From assembly GCA_023014335.1 (NCBI GenBank), contig JAECYW010000010.1:868001-932000 (forward strand): a stretch of 64,000 nt of DNA, given 5' to 3'. A program made the translations under genes and the position numbers. Below the pieces are notes generated by a model. That model was not told the origin of the DNA. It was given only the letters and a program-made list of their open reading frames with translations, and searched no databases. This DNA is from Galerina marginata. Its lineage: Eukaryota > Basidiomycota > Agaricomycetes > Agaricales > Galerinaceae. Shown here in pieces: positions 37,918-51,839 of the stretch (positions within the stretch are counted from its first letter, which is position 1; every line of letters starts with the position of its first letter).

Positions 37918-39655
37918 TTACATGAGCTTCCCACTAAACCCACTGCCCGAGGCTGCCGTGCCCCCCTTTTTCAGTGCCCTCCCAGTGGCGAAAAGAATGC
38001 TGTCGATCAAAGAAGCAACTGTGAGCACTCCTCCAACGATCGCGCATGTTCTGTTAGAAAAGTTTAATTGATTTAGAAGACGGCTAGCAATTGAAGGTAT
38101 ATTTGACAACTCACGATGTGAGGAAGTGCGCGAATGATTGACGCGTTTCGGCGTGCACAACAAGGATGGGCGAAATCTCGAAAGTTGAAGAAGGCACCTG
38201 GAACGAAAGTCATTTAGTAGCTTATATATCCCAGAGGCAACCAATATACTTACCTGGTAGGCCGGTAACACCGTGTTGAACATGAATACCTCCAGGAGAG
38301 TCGCCATTGACGCCTTCGGAGAGATCACGTTCGAAATGTGTCGTGCTGTATTGATGGGTATTGATCTTGAATAGCAGGCGTCAGTATCGCTTGAATGATA
38401 TAATAACAGGTAAAGTGTGCAGACAATTTGTGCATTATTTAGAGTGCGGAACTGGGTGGAGACGACCTTGAGGAAATATTGGAACATGTACTGAGCTTTG
38501 CTGGTCCGCCCATTAACACCATCTAGCGGGTTCACAGACAAACCCATACGCCTCTTCATCTCTTTGCCGGCTTCAGCCTTCCAGTAGTCAGTATTCATCG
38601 TCACCTAAACGGACATGAAATTCCAATTTCAAGCTAATACTATTGAATCGTACCTTCAAAAGCAAAGTGGTGGATTGTATGTGAGAAGTCGTGGCGGTTT
38701 TGGTCGTCCCGCAGGTAAGGAACAAGTTCGTACAGATTACGGGTGTTGGTCTGGAAAGAACGGCCAGGTGAGAAGTGGATGTTGCCAATAACTTTGTTCA
38801 CGCGAATACGTCCAGAGACGTTGCATCCTTCGTCTGCCTGATCCTTCAATTTGTCTGCCCATCCTTCGTCCTTGCACTAATCCAAGCAGAGTCAGGGAAT
38901 TCCCGGAAAAGCATGTACGGAATTTTGGCAAACCTGTTCGATAGCAGTCTGGGTTTGCGAAACTCCATCCTCGGTTCACATATGCTTGTCGGACTTCCTC
39001 GCAAGTATTACAGCAACCACTCTCGGGCTCCAATCCACCATAGCAGGAACCGCAATAATTATCTTTCTTGACGTCGTTGATCTTGTCTAGGTCGTTTCGG
39101 AGTTCAGCACTGAAAGAGTTGGGGACTACGACGCCGGAGTTGTCAAGCCGTGTTTTCAAAACGTTGTGAGAGATGTCCCTTTGGGTTTCCCCACTGATAT
39201 CCATAACGTCAACACTGACGACTACAAATTTTGTAACAAAGTTAGGAAAACAGTATTTCCGACGTGGTTAATTACGCACGGTAGCATGGTACTCTCGGGA
39301 AGGTGACGTTTAAGTTGACTGTTAATTTCTCCCCTCTACTCTTGTCGACGACAATTGAGGTGTCGACGTTGACTCTCCGGTAGTCGAGAAATTCGATCAT
39401 GGTCACAGAGAGAATAATCGCGGCCGAAATTATCGTTACTAAATGGATCTCGTTCAGGTCGAACACCTAACATTCCGGATAAAGGCCAGTACATACAGAG
39501 TGCGCCAGTCCGGGTTTTGACTTTTACATCTTCAGTGGTCTAGTTCAAGCAAAGAATTGCCACGTTCTAAATGTAAGTTCCAGTGATTTATTTTGTCTAC
39601 GCACCTTGCCAAAGGCGTCCACCCCCTTGAGACTGCCAAAGAGACCTTTTGCCAT
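37918..39655 (-). CDS. ERV46: COPII vesicle cargo receptor Erv46 (ERGIC3)
   Basis: Membrane protein of COPII vesicles that cycles between ER and Golgi with Erv41 and retrieves cargo. The first exon MAKGLFGSLKGVDAFGK and second TEDVKVKTRTGAL are followed by FDLNEIHLVTIISAAIILSV (first membrane helix) and the luminal blocks INDVKKDNYCGSCYGG, CCNTCEEVRQAY, GCNVSGRIRVNKVIGNIHFS and NLYELVPYL. The end, CAIVGGVLTVASLIDSILF, is the second helix with a short cytoplasmic tail FSGKLM. The luminal Cys pairs typical of the family are present. One single-base break is needed near 38950: WSFANPD and AIEQCKDEGWADKL lie in different frames with no intron between. Otherwise complete. The ATG is 271 bp downstream of the VPS45 stop on the same strand. 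Confidence 0.92.
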
Positions 39656-39926
39656 TATAACGGATACCTGTTCCGGGCGTGCAGCCTATGGGAGGTATAG
39701 AAAGAGAAAGGCGAGAGAGAAGGAAAGTAGAGAGCGACCTGTGCTTATGACAGCGGGAAACGAGAATGAGATACCCAAGTCGCGTGACTGTATCGACGTG
39801 TCACCGCGTCTTGCGCACGTGGAAGACGCTGACGACCACCAGCGACCACCCGAACTTTAGCCAGACTCCCGGGATTATCTCCAAAATAAATTACTAGTAA
39901 TGTGCTCTGCTACATCGAAAAGAACC

Positions 39927-42436
39927 TCAAGGTATAGCTATACGATCGACACCTTGCTTCACCTTTCCGAAAAGGTTCATCACCCCGTCTCGGATGCCAT
40001 CAGCTTGGAGGCCAACACCTTCTCCACTTGATCTATACACTCCAGTGCCAGCGGGTCCTCCCAAACTTACGTTCACTCCTCCGAGATTGAGATTCAATAT
40101 CGGTGCATTGGTAGCAGACTCTGGTGGGGGGTCATACACAGACACCGGGAAGTTGAGGGCCGCTGATCGCAACATTTCGATATACCTGAGATACGATTAA
40201 AACGACAATCAATACGAAGTAGGATGTAAGGGTACATGCGTCGACGAATTGTGAATACACGTGCCACCAAGGAGGAGACGGATCCCTGCTGGATTCACGA
40301 TGCCACCGTTGGATGCGGCGACAGGGTCTTGGTTGTAGAGGGTGACTGTCCTTGCTTCTTCATAAGTGGTGCCTCCAATCACGAAGATAATAACGTCCTG
40401 TGGTCTGGTAAAACGTGGTAAGCGTCATGAGCAACGCCGTTGAAGAGGAGAGGGAACCTTTGCAATCCAGCATTTACTCCGGCGCCTTCTAGGAAGGGGT
40501 AGTTCGTTTCGCGCAGCTTCCCTTTGAAAAGATTCTCGAGAGTTTGTGATAAATGAGGTGTATGCTGTGTGTACACATTCTCCACACCCTGTGTCAGAAA
40601 AGTAAGAAATAGGAATCGATGACGATAGCTATACCAACCTTAAGGCCTTTCAAAGCAGAACGTCCTTTGGCCAAAAGAGATTCCGTTGAAAAAAGGTCAT
40701 CTTGACGTTGGTCTGCACCAGCTATGTTTAGTAGGACGTACACCAACTACGTACTAAAGCATTAATATACGCTGAAGAGAAGGATTTGAGTAAGGCCCAC
40801 CTTTGCGTCTTCACGAGAAACGCCGTTCGCCAATATGAGATTGATCAACGCGGCGATATTGGCGGTCTGTGTCTTTTGATAGCGCAGCGCATAAAGCATG
40901 ACGACGCGAAGTTTGTTCCAAGGAGGAACCCCAGCATTCGTGATGATTTCCTGAACAGTCTAAGGTAGAAAAAACTTAAGGAAAGGACTCAAAGGAATAT
41001 GGCTGGAAAAACATACCTTGAAATCGGCGCCTGAGCTGGTTGCCAATCCCTGCTCCACTTCGCCAACTTCAAGCAGTTTATCTCGGCCTACGAGTCTGCT
41101 CAGTTCGCCGACCAATGCAACATGTTTACTAACATTGCCACCCAATTTACGGAATTCAGGGTATTCTTCGACAAAACGCTTCATATCGGCAATAGAGTTG
41201 ATAGAAGATGGCGATTGAGCTAAAGATCGGGTTTGATAATCCTGGACATAATCTTTTAAGGAAGAGCCCAAATCTCCAAACGTTGAAAGAAAATTAGACT
41301 GGAAGAAAGGATCTGTACTCGTTGTTAGTGTAATTTCCTAGCAGAAAGCGTGTTATCATGAGAATTGACGGCCCTCATAGGATAGTAGTCCAACCTACAG
41401 ACAACTCTGGGCGAATTTCAGGAACTTTACTCAGGTCGACTCTGCCGTTATGAATCCCGAGCAGTTCATGCACCATGGCCTGGTATGTCCATTGGGAGAG
41501 CAGCGGAGTCACAGGGTCGTTACGTCGGTCGAGGATCAGCAATAGCGGGGGTACTTGTGTCAAACGGAAGTCGAAGAGGGATGACTCTGATTGTATGCGA
41601 TGCTGGAATAAAGTTCCTTCAGAATTGAGGAAGCTACCGAAGGTCAATAATACTAACCTGGATTTCCAAGCCCAGTTTTTTGGCCATTGGGCTCATTTTC
41701 TCATAACGGATAACAGGCTTCTTTTTCAAACTAAGCAAGACCGCTGTGATGCCTTGCATTGCCGATTCGAGAGCTCTAGGATCCCATGAGTTGACCGTTG
41801 AGCCGTACAGTGGTTTTGAACTTGAAGGCACTTGGTTTAGAGAAAATAAACAAGGAGACATCGGCGCATAGTCTGCGAAATACTCCTAGACGCCATTTAC
41901 TATTGAGCACGCTATTCCATTCGACAACAAGTAAGCAGATCTCGCACCTGCACCTCACGAACAACCTCAAATTCGTCTACCTGTGCAAGTCGCTCAATGG
42001 CAGATTTGGTGAGGATATTGCTGAAGTCTGGAATATTGACTTGAGTATGAAGTTACGGTGGCGACGCACAGCCAACAGATTCACCGACTGACACAAATAA
42101 TACTCTCCGTACTTTGGCTCTTTCAGCTCCTCCTCTAGGGCTTCTAGGCTGTCTTCACTGTTCTGCAGAAAGCATATGCATTTCATATGTAGCATGCGGT
42201 CTCTCTTCTTGTTGTCTATTCGGTCCGTAAGGTAGACTTGGTGAGATAGAAGAGTCGACTGGGTTGTAGCGAGGGATACAATGGGCGTCTAAGTGTTCAA
42301 TCTCATGCGTTAGCTGACAATGAGAGAATACATCCCAGAAACGCACCGTATGACTGTCCAGAAGTAACACCTTCATTGCGGATGGTGTTGCCACCAACTT
42401 CTCGACATAGGTCTCGACAGCCTTCACAACGTCCAT
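39927..42436 (-). CDS. VPS45: Sec1/Munc18-family protein Vps45
   Basis: Binds the SNARE Tlg2 and Pep12-type partners and controls vesicle fusion at the late Golgi and endosome. From the ATG at 42436: [15 protein letters not shown], then [98 protein letters not shown] and [20 protein letters not shown], all usual for Vps45. The C-terminal half carries the conserved GGTTYEEAR and ends in a Gly-rich variable tail and [11 protein letters not shown]. About 600 residues after removing some eight to ten introns. Junctions near 42090 and 42010 were not resolved with certainty. Confidence 0.93.
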
Positions 42437-45400
42437 GGAGAAGACGATACGAAGAAGTAATTTGATTGATTTACCCAGAGAGTGGTAAGAATTTAGGTTT
42501 GTTCGCCACAAATACGGCGGTTTGGTAAACGAACAACTTAAGACGTTGACCGCGCATTCTCGAGATTGCTGTTTCCGAGTTGGGATTGGTATAGCCACCA
42601 CGTGATTGATGGTTTCATTTCATACTCCGCTTTGGCGCTTCCTCAGTTCTCCCGACTCGTCTTTGCTCTCCTTCGTTCCGTACGGTCTGCGAGACGCTCT
42701 AGATTTGAAACTTAGCTTAAATAGAGGTTAGCTCAACCTCAGGGCCTGACGAGCCTTTTTTTCCTCACTTCCTGGTTCTTCGAAGACAGGAAACATACAA
42801 AATATGCCGAAATATTTCATGTCTTCATTGCCATCTCGCCGCCTCCTGAATCTTGGCCAGCCGTTCAATTGTCTAATCTGGAACTTTCTCGTAACACCCT
42901 TGAGCCCTACAAATGTATATTCCTTATTATTCGCCCGGATCTCCAGTTGCCGACTCTGCGTGGTATCTCACACTTCAGCTGTGGAACTCCGGACCCTCGA
43001 TGTTTATATTGTCTGTACATAATCTCTGGAGGCCATCTCTGAGTATTCCTGGGATCTGACCTTCCACGTTTCACGGAGATGACCGCCCAAAAAACCCGAA
43101 CCGAATGTAGATCTCGTGGCTTTTTCGTTTGACTGTGATTGAGACCGAAGCGCCTCTTTGTCTATCCCGATCCTTCAGGGTGTGGCGCATCATGATATCC
43201 AGTAAACGGTGGGAGGCTCATGATGATAGCCCCCCAATTTCTCGGACACCCCGCACAAAGGCCAAGTACGATGGTCATCATGTTCAGGGATGTTGGCGTC
43301 TGCGAGGAGCACCAAGTTTTGATCCAGCCGTCGATATCTCGCACCTGGTGCGCCAATCCGACGCATTGAAGATATCAACTTGAGTAAGATATCATGCTTG
43401 CGGCTCCTCTGTGAGGGCCCATCGAAACTGACGAGAATATCATTCCATAAGGCGCTTATGCTTTGAGTTCTCAGCTTGTCAAATCCTATGCTCCGCTTTT
43501 CTCAACTTTTATTGAGAAATATACGTCACAATTCTGCTGGATATTCAGGTCTATCCGAATAATATCTGGGTAACCCTGGCTAGGCAAGTTACTCTTGCCT
43601 ATGTTCAGGCCCCTCTCTGAACTACGAAATTGAGAAATTTTTATGCGTAATTACGCTCATCCCCCCCTCCAATCGGTGGTTATATGGAAATTATTTGGAC
43701 GGGATAACCTCCTCACATGGCCAAGATTCGTAACACGTCCACCGCCGTTAATAACATTTTCCGAAATATGACTTGACGGTTTTGTCGAAGCCATCTTCCC
43801 CCTGTCCTAACGTCGTCCAAAATACCTGATCTCTGGTCAGTGGCTAATACGCCCACCCCAATTGTGGATGTGCGTATTAAAATAAAGAGCACGGCTACTC
43901 ATGCTGACGGGACCTTGGAGCTACTGTCAGATTGGGTTTTTACTAGTATATAATTCCCGTGCAAACTCAGAGTATCCACTATCTTCCAGAGGACAAAGCA
44001 GTGATCTGGAGCTGGACAAGGTCCCATAATTTCTACCGAGTCGTGCAGTAAAAGCTTAAACTGTTCAACCATTAAATTCTTTCAAAATCCGAATGCATAC
44101 CAGTAAGGCCGAACATAGTCAGCTTTGCCATGGGATAAGACTCAGTTCCGGGATGCGGACATACTTCCGAGTCATTGTTTGAAGGCGACGTAAGAAAAGG
44201 CAGGGATGTAGTAGCAGTGAATGAAGGGTGGCAAAGTTATGGAATTTCTCATTCGAATATTACTTTTAATTGTGAATTCAGACTGGTCCCTCAGGCAGAT
44301 CATCTCAAGTCTGTATTTTCTATAACAAAGAACTAAGTACGCTTTTGATGCTCGAGCATTCTTTGGCCTGTTCAGAGTCCGGTGTCAATGGGCACTTTGA
44401 ATGAAATGGGTTGTAAGCTATGAGCCGTAGGACACATCACATAGGCTATATCGTTGTCTGTCTAGGAGAGAACTAGAGGTTAAACAAATCCTCCATTCTT
44501 GTCGATTTCACTTTCACGCCGCAGCACTGAACAACACGCCGGCATCGCCTCATCCACCTACTTACTGCCGTGATTTCTGACCAAGAGCCCAGCGGTTGGT
44601 TCTCGTGTTGGACTGAAAGTGAAGCTTATAAGTGGACATGGGATCGTCCGACCATGTCCCGTTCCGGCGTACTCATCATCTAATAGAGCCTCATTGTTTC
44701 AAATCTTTAAAGCCAGAAACGTTCAGTGACAAGGATTGGCGTCATAAGCGGCAGTCATTTTAGGGGTGAAGACACGCTGCATGGCCATAGTTATGTGTTA
44801 CAGAATTAGAAAGGACCCATAGATAGACTAAGATCTTCATTGCTAAGAATTTAAGAAGGGGACTCGCATCACTCAATAGGAATTTTAGTGCATTGGAAGG
44901 AGTTATTCGGCGAAATAAGTCGGAAAGTTGTACCCGTTCACTCCACCCGAATGTCGGTGAAGCTTTGGGGACTTACATTACATAACGCAAAGGCCTCAGA
45001 AGCTTCGAACGGTCGAAGAATCTTCTAAAAAAAGGTCAGCATTTAGAATCGGGGGGTTGATATTATGGACCCTCTTAATGATTTGTCGAAACCTACAAAC
45101 TTTTGTACCCATGGCTTGTAAGAATAGTCTCGGCGCAAGAACGATTTTGCGGGGGGCGTGGGCGTGCTGCATGGATCGAGAATCTATCACCCTCATTTGA
45201 AAATATTTAGTGGAGTGTTTCACGATGACCGTCCTGTGAAAATATTGGGTATAAGGCGGTTACTTCAAATAGAAGTTTTAGACGACATTAACATGTCATT
45301 GAAAAAGAATAGGGCTGTCTTGAAATTTGGTGTACAAAGACGCAAAGTTCACGAGACGATTGACATAAAAGCACCGTGGCGGGAAGAGACCAGGAAGTTG

Positions 45401-48400
45401 CCCAAGAACAGTCTAACGACAATGTCGTTTTTATCACCACATTCCATGCCTATTCTAAACAGCAGTTGCCTGATAGGGACCGCGCTGGTTGTACCCCATC
45501 CATCCATCCAAGAGACTCGGCGATTACCAAAGTATCAGCATTATACAGTATACCATGGGTTGCATGCTCCTAACGGAACAATTTCCATGCGTTAGTGGCT
45601 GAACATCATTTGCTTACTGCCAAGTGTCGCTCTCAGAGGCCTGATAGCAAAGATAAATTTGGTGCCGTAGTTCTGCTACGAATTGTTTACCAGCCACAGT
45701 CAGGCATAGTAAGAACTCCGTGTTAAGCGCGCCGAGCTCGAGAACCTGTCAAAGAGGACAACACCCTCGCTGAGCTGAGCACGGCGATCATGATCATGAG
45801 TCCTCCGACGTTCATCCGTTGGGAGAGAAGTCACTTCAACGTAGATAGGACGCCCCAATGAGACCGCGGGGTTGAATTGATAGCAATGAAGTCGTTGAGA
45901 AAGATACCACTGATGATGGCCTCCTCCAGATTCAAAATTCAGGGGTTGGGCGACAGGCCGAGGATTTGCTCCTTGAGATTCAAGACCCCAAAGTACTGTA
46001 GATTATCACGAAACCGGCATCAGTCGTAAACGAGAGCGTGGCTTCAAGCCATGAGATAATTTTTGTCGCTTCGGATCAGGTGTCAGTCAAGCCAGATAGT
46101 ATGTCCAACATATGAACTTCAGACATAGTACACCAATATGCAACGTTGATTGGCGTCAGTGGCCCGCAGTAAATGAGATGGTGTTGGTCGGTGATATGGT
46201 GAAGTCGGTAATGACGATCTTCAAGTGTGAAGGTGATGGTCCGAAGTGTAACTCACCGCGTCCCCAGCAGCTGTAGTCAACTGGGGAATCCAGGACGGCA
46301 AGATCCATTAAGCTCTTACCAGAAATAATTAGAGAAATTCGTTGAGGATGAGCAGTTGACAAGCACATTCGACCTTCAAATCCTCAGAAAGTAGATATCA
46401 GAATATGTAAGGAAAAACGTGGCTCACCGAAACGAGCCACAGTGCTTCGGTGTGTCTGAGAGACATGCGAGAACGACCCGGCGCCTGGACTATAGCATTG
46501 CCGACTATTTCTTGTGAGACATCCACTGCTATATTCTATGCTCCTCGGACACAAAGGCCATATATACCTGAGCTGATTGCCCATTGGGCCCGACTCGGAG
46601 AGTCATTCGCGAACATAGCGCAAACTTCAAAGACACCTTAATCGATAGCCGCAGGGTGGCGTAAACCAAAGGCACTGGGAACGTAGCCACCATATATTAG
46701 ACCTTCCAGCAAAGAAAGTTGAGTGCGACGCTCAGAAAATCGAGGGCCATCACGACCTTGGACCTATAATCGATCAAGGCGGCTCTACTGGATACAACCT
46801 AGATATTTGCAGGGTCAAACATCAACTGATGCAATTTATAGGAAATCGCTCAAGACGCACCCCAATACCTGTAAAAATTCCAATTTCCAGCGGTACCCCA
46901 TTCCCGCCTCCTATGTACCTGACGCCAGGAACATGACCAGTTCTCATCTTACCTTTTTTTGGGCTTGTACCGCCCATGTCAGAAAGTATTACTTATCAAG
47001 CAAGAAAACAGAACGGAGTGCCGCCTATCCTCCCGTTGCGTGAATTACGATGTTTGCATGCCTCACTGCAGGAGGAGTCTATGATGGACAGAGAAATACA
47101 GATCTCTGGATGAGTATGAAGCTGACGGATGTCATGATCAAGTTCGTCGGACGTGCTCACTACATAGTATATGTTCGATTGACGAATGCTGGGTTTTGCG
47201 CCTGCAGACACCCCGATGCGCAGATTGTCACTCCGGAAATATAATTCGCCCTACTAACAATTCGTCCCATTATCTTTCACTGTCATTAAAATTGTTATCA
47301 TCCACGTACAGCTACAGCATAGTATTACGCGTACCCAATTGCATAGGACCCAGGTGAGGATGCTCTTGTTCGTTTGCGTCCCCTGTCTTCTACACCATTC
47401 GAATTGAACGTTCCTCTTAAGATCTTCTCGAAGCGGAAGGTCATTGTGGATGGTGGCGAGCCGCGAGCGAATCTCGTCGTCGGTGGCTTTCTAACTTGAC
47501 TGAGGCTCTTGTCCGGCGGCTCGCCTTGAACGGACGCTCCACGTTCAGCAGTGACAAATGCGCCAGGGCTTCCCGCCACCCCTGCATCGACCCTGCATAA
47601 CTGCCGTGAGCCAATGACATCTTGTCCAATGGAGGGATGGGGAAACGGACCGGAATCCTATCACTGTCAACATCAACAAATTTATTTGCGTCCCTGCATC
47701 ACGCGAACATCACGTTTTCCCCACAATGACATTGAATGAATTCTACTCTGCCGTAAACTCCTCCCTGAATGTTGCTACAACGGCATCCCCTGTCTCTATC
47801 CTCTGTTGCGATGGGTTCCCGGCGGCTAGTCTCTCCTATCATCTACCCGTCCTATTCTATTCATCTCAACTCCTTTGGAAGGGTGAACCTGAAGACCTGA
47901 TATGAACTTCAACATAGAATCGTGATTATAATTGGCTCCCTCGAGATCCTTAGCGATAGTGGAATTCAGGAACCCACTGTAAGAAGTATTCTTTGATCGA
48001 TTGGTTTCGTTTAATCTCTTCAAGGGTTTGATTTATGCAAGATTTATGCCATGGCAATGGCGCTATCCTTCCAGGTTATCTGCGCAACGCCTCAGCTTGT
48101 AACTTTTTCAATTGCGGTGACGAGACCTTCAAACTTTACGCTAGCGAATCACGTCAGTCCTCCGCTATTTGACGCGGTGCCCGACCCACAACGGACTATA
48201 GGGACGCGCCTAAAATGTAAGCCTTCGCATAATCAGAAAGTTCAAGCGACCAACCGCGGGTTGCGCATGCCCAACTGCACCTGGAGAATAAGGTTTACTC
48301 CGGTGAAGGCTTGTTAATCGTGTTACTGTGGTCTTTTCATTATCAATCAATCTATATGGTAAAAAATCTGATTCAGAGTTCTGCGGATTCAGGTAACGAC

Positions 48401-51400
48401 TCGCCGTCAAATTCCCAATTTTGCGACTTTGGAGGGACGTCTTAGATCTATCCATGGTTCGACGATCAATTCCTCCTCTTTCCTATAAAAAGGCTACATA
48501 CTAAAATAAAAGGATCTGATAGAATTGGTAATGTGTTTGACGTGCTCAACAACGGATCCCGTCCAGATTTCAGAGGGGTATTCATCAATTCAGATCTCCC
48601 TTTCAACTTGAACATCTTAAGTCTTAGTATAAGTTAATTGAAAGGATCCACAATCCAGGATCCAGTGTCGGAAAACTATGCTTTTACTGGACGAACCGTT
48701 GACCAACTTGGCCTCAAAGGGCTTTCCCTGTCGTGCCTCTATCACTATGTTAAAATCCGGGGGCTCTGAAGCAACTGCATGGTACTTTCCAAAAACATAT
48801 AGGCCGGTGCAATGGAAGTCCAGATAAGCATTAAACGGTATAACCAAATTTTGCTGCATACCCGGCATACCGATGTACCCATCTGAAAGTGAATTCACGA
48901 TACCAATAATATCCATTATCGATTCCCGCTCAAGTATTCACGCGCTTGAGCGCGCTGTGCAAATGCATTATGCCCCTGCCAAACGCCAATGCGATGCAAC
49001 GCACTAGTATCATATGCACCCACAGGAATCAACCGACAACCATTTACCCAGCCTAACCATGGAAGCCGGGAACGTCGGGTTCGGAGAAACCTGCCAAAGC
49101 ACATAGTGATCGATATCATCCCGTATCCCCAAAGTCATCGCAGCGTCGATATTTGGTACCAGGAAGCCCAAAGTGCACCGCCGCAGCGCCAGGTGCGCCT
49201 CGCGCAGTCAGTCGCACTGCCTGGCGATGCGCACATGATGACAGGAAGGTCCGGAGCGGCCGCTATTCAATGCCTCATGTTTGTTTGGCCTAATTTCCTG
49301 GTTCCTTTACTTGTTGAATACAGTAGATCGATATCTAAGGGACGTCTTCTCTTAGATGTCGATCTTCGGTTTAAATTTGTGAAGAACAAGCTGGCCGGCG
49401 GCTCTCAAGATGCCTATTGTGTGGGCTGTTGTGGGCGTCGATCTTGGCTTGCTATTTATTGCAAGACCACAATTGATATTGAATTTTGGGAGACAATAAT
49501 AATGCATGGACCGCCTCGGGCAACACCAAAGAAACGCTCTGTTCTGGCTAGAGATTCAGAATTAAATTGGACCTCGACTACAAAGGACAGAACTACGATC
49601 TGGTGCATATGCCATCCGGCGTATCGGCCTCTCTCGGTCACCGTTTCCAGCCAAGATGAGTGCAGAGTTGGTCGACGTGATCATGGAATGAATGCATGCA
49701 GGTTCGGATATTAAGAATTACTAAAAGCAAGTTGCTTCCGCCATCTGCTTGTGCCAGAGTAGTTCATATGATGCGATAACGATAAAGACACAAACGATAA
49801 GCTTGAAAAGAACAAAGGTGATAGAAGCTGAATTCAGGGCGTGCTGGTGATCTATATCGCCCACTGATAAACATATCATATGGTGCGACGTAGACGAGCG
49901 CTAATGAAAAACAATAGATTATCGCGAAGATTATACAATTTGGGAGTCGGACTCGTGAAGGCAGCGTCGAGTCAGAGACACCTCTATCCACACTCGGGCG
50001 CTGTGCATCCCGATATCCGATCCGTGTGCTGTGTGCTGCGAGTGTGATTTACCGTGCATGAAAGACGAAAGTGGACAAAAGCAAGGCTATTAACCACAGA
50101 CCAGTAAACGCACCATATGCAAATGCGGCCTTAGAAGTTTAAACACGCCCAACGGCACGTCCACGCCTCGCGCGCCGCGTCACTTGCAGAGTCCTGCTCC
50201 GAGGAGGTATGTATCCGCTGATCGGATGCTAGTACGCCAGAACTAGAAAACGCGAATGCGGGGTAAACAAGCCAAGCTAACGCCAACTAACGCCCCGCTG
50301 CCCGCACGGCCGCTGCGTCAACGCGTGCACTGCAAGAAAGCACTTACATATATCGCTATCGCCACTCGCCACAGGTACGTACGTGCGCAGGCGGCCCAGA
50401 ACAAGTAGGGAACGAGGCAATTAAACAAGTTCTCGTCCTGAATTGTCTGTGAATGAAAGGGAGATGTGCATCTGTATTGTGCATCACCTATGACATGGGG
50501 TGACGCTAGTTTAATGCGGGGTATTAGCCTTTATCTTCACCTTAGTTGCCTGCGGGGTAGCATGTTTTGTTATGTTAATTGTGATGTTACTAGCATGGTC
50601 CGGGGATGGCAGGAGAGTCATGCCTAACCTATTTCGTTGTGATCGGATGCAGCTTTTGGTGACAGACGCATCGGAGAGTTTGCGGGGTAGTTCCACTCCG
50701 AGCACAGAAATAGGCTATTAATCCTGTGGGGCCGGGCTATAGACGCGGAGTTCATCCCTCTGCCCATGACACGTATGACTTCAATTGACTCCCCCCTGTC
50801 ATCCGGCGAGCGCGTCTGCGAGCTGCGTCGATGATGAATCAGCCTTGCATCATGCAGGAGCTTCTACCTCCGACTTTGAGTTTCATGACGCACCAGTCAT
50901 TGAGCAGTCAGCACCCTCTCATTAACATCAATGTAATATTAATCTTGAGGCCCAAATTATTCGCATCGACAGTCGGAGCGAGTGCGGTGCTAGCATCTGC
51001 AAAATTGGGCCAAGGGCTCTGCGTGAGTGCGTCATGGAAAAAGCGCAACCAGTAATACTCACGAAAAGTCGTCCAATGGCAGGCGGGTGGCCCACACCCA
51101 CACCCAGCCAGTGATGTCGAGTGTAATCATCGTCGTAATAGCCCCACGGTGAACTTCGAGGTGGGTTATTGGCCACGAGCGTGGACGTGTCTTGAACCGG
51201 AGATCTAGAAGACGGAAAGAGAGTCTACGAGAAGTCTAAACGAACCTTAAACCACGGCGTGCTTGTGGTTAGTGCTAAGGACTCTCGTTGTGGCATAGGC
51301 AATTCGATCCGAATCCGAATCCGAAGAAAGGGCTCGTTTCTTTCAAGTCGACAGTTTCCCTTCCCTCGGTTTGTCCGAGCCATATGCAGTCTGACCCTCG

Positions 51401-51500
51401 AACGAGTGAGTGATCATGAAAGGAAGGAGGAGGCTTGAAGATTCTGTCAGGGAGCGGAGATGAAGGGTGTTTAGAGAGCCAATCACAGAATCGTCAAGAA
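42437..51500. other. Gene-poor region
   Basis: About 9 kb without a recognisable gene. Open frames reach 241 codons (48989-49714, +) but show no motif, no consistent codon character and no splice chain. Frames at 45158-45595 (+), 46156-46584 (-), 47325-47579 (-) and 48617-49119 (-) are similar. No reverse transcriptase, integrase or transposase motif was seen. The region may be old repeat or transposon sequence that has decayed past recognition, or regulatory/intergenic DNA. An imperfect hairpin lies at about 49181-49226. Confidence 0.5.
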
Positions 51501-51526
51501 AGACAGAACTCGGATCGTACATGGCG

Positions 51527-51548
51527 GAAAGTCTGAAAAGACTTGGAA
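51527..51548. repeat. Direct repeat with GAAA-loop hairpin, copy 1
   Basis: 22 bases identical to 51802-51823. The core AAGTCT-GAAA-AGACTT folds into a six-pair stem capped by GAAA, a stable GNRA-type loop if transcribed as RNA. Confidence 0.75.
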
Positions 51549-51801
51549 AGGCGGCGGAGAGCGGACTAGAAGCTTTCTTTTGGCACGCTGTGGTCCTTGC
51601 GCTCTGCGTACCGCAGACCGTGGATTTGACTTGTAACTTTGAATCGCGCTGATTGGCTGTTCAGATGCGTGAACACATTAGCGATTAGTGTATGAAGGCG
51701 CTAATTTTGTCAGAAAGCGAAGAGCGGGGGACAGATGACTTTTAGGGTGCGGATCGTTGAATACCGAAGAAAGAAAGAAAGGATCCCATGACGCATGGGT
51801 C

Positions 51802-51823
51802 GAAAGTCTGAAAAGACTTGGAA
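51802..51823. repeat. Direct repeat with GAAA-loop hairpin, copy 2
   Basis: Exact second copy of the 22-base hairpin element, 275 bases from the first. Flanks differ between the copies, although both lie in a region with other near-repeats such as gcgtgaacacattagcg (about 51666) and gcatgaacgcattagcg (about 51998). Confidence 0.75.
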
Positions 51824-51839
51824 CATAATTTGGAATTCA

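Noticed and set aside
49181..49226. Imperfect inverted repeat cgccaggtgcg ... cgcactgcctggcg
   Set aside because: Mismatched stem in GC-rich sequence without flanking features; not better than chance in 64 kb.
48989..49714. 241-codon open frame on the plus strand
   Set aside because: Longest frame in the gene-poor part, but no motif, no helix or domain pattern, uneven composition, and no splice partners; likely chance.
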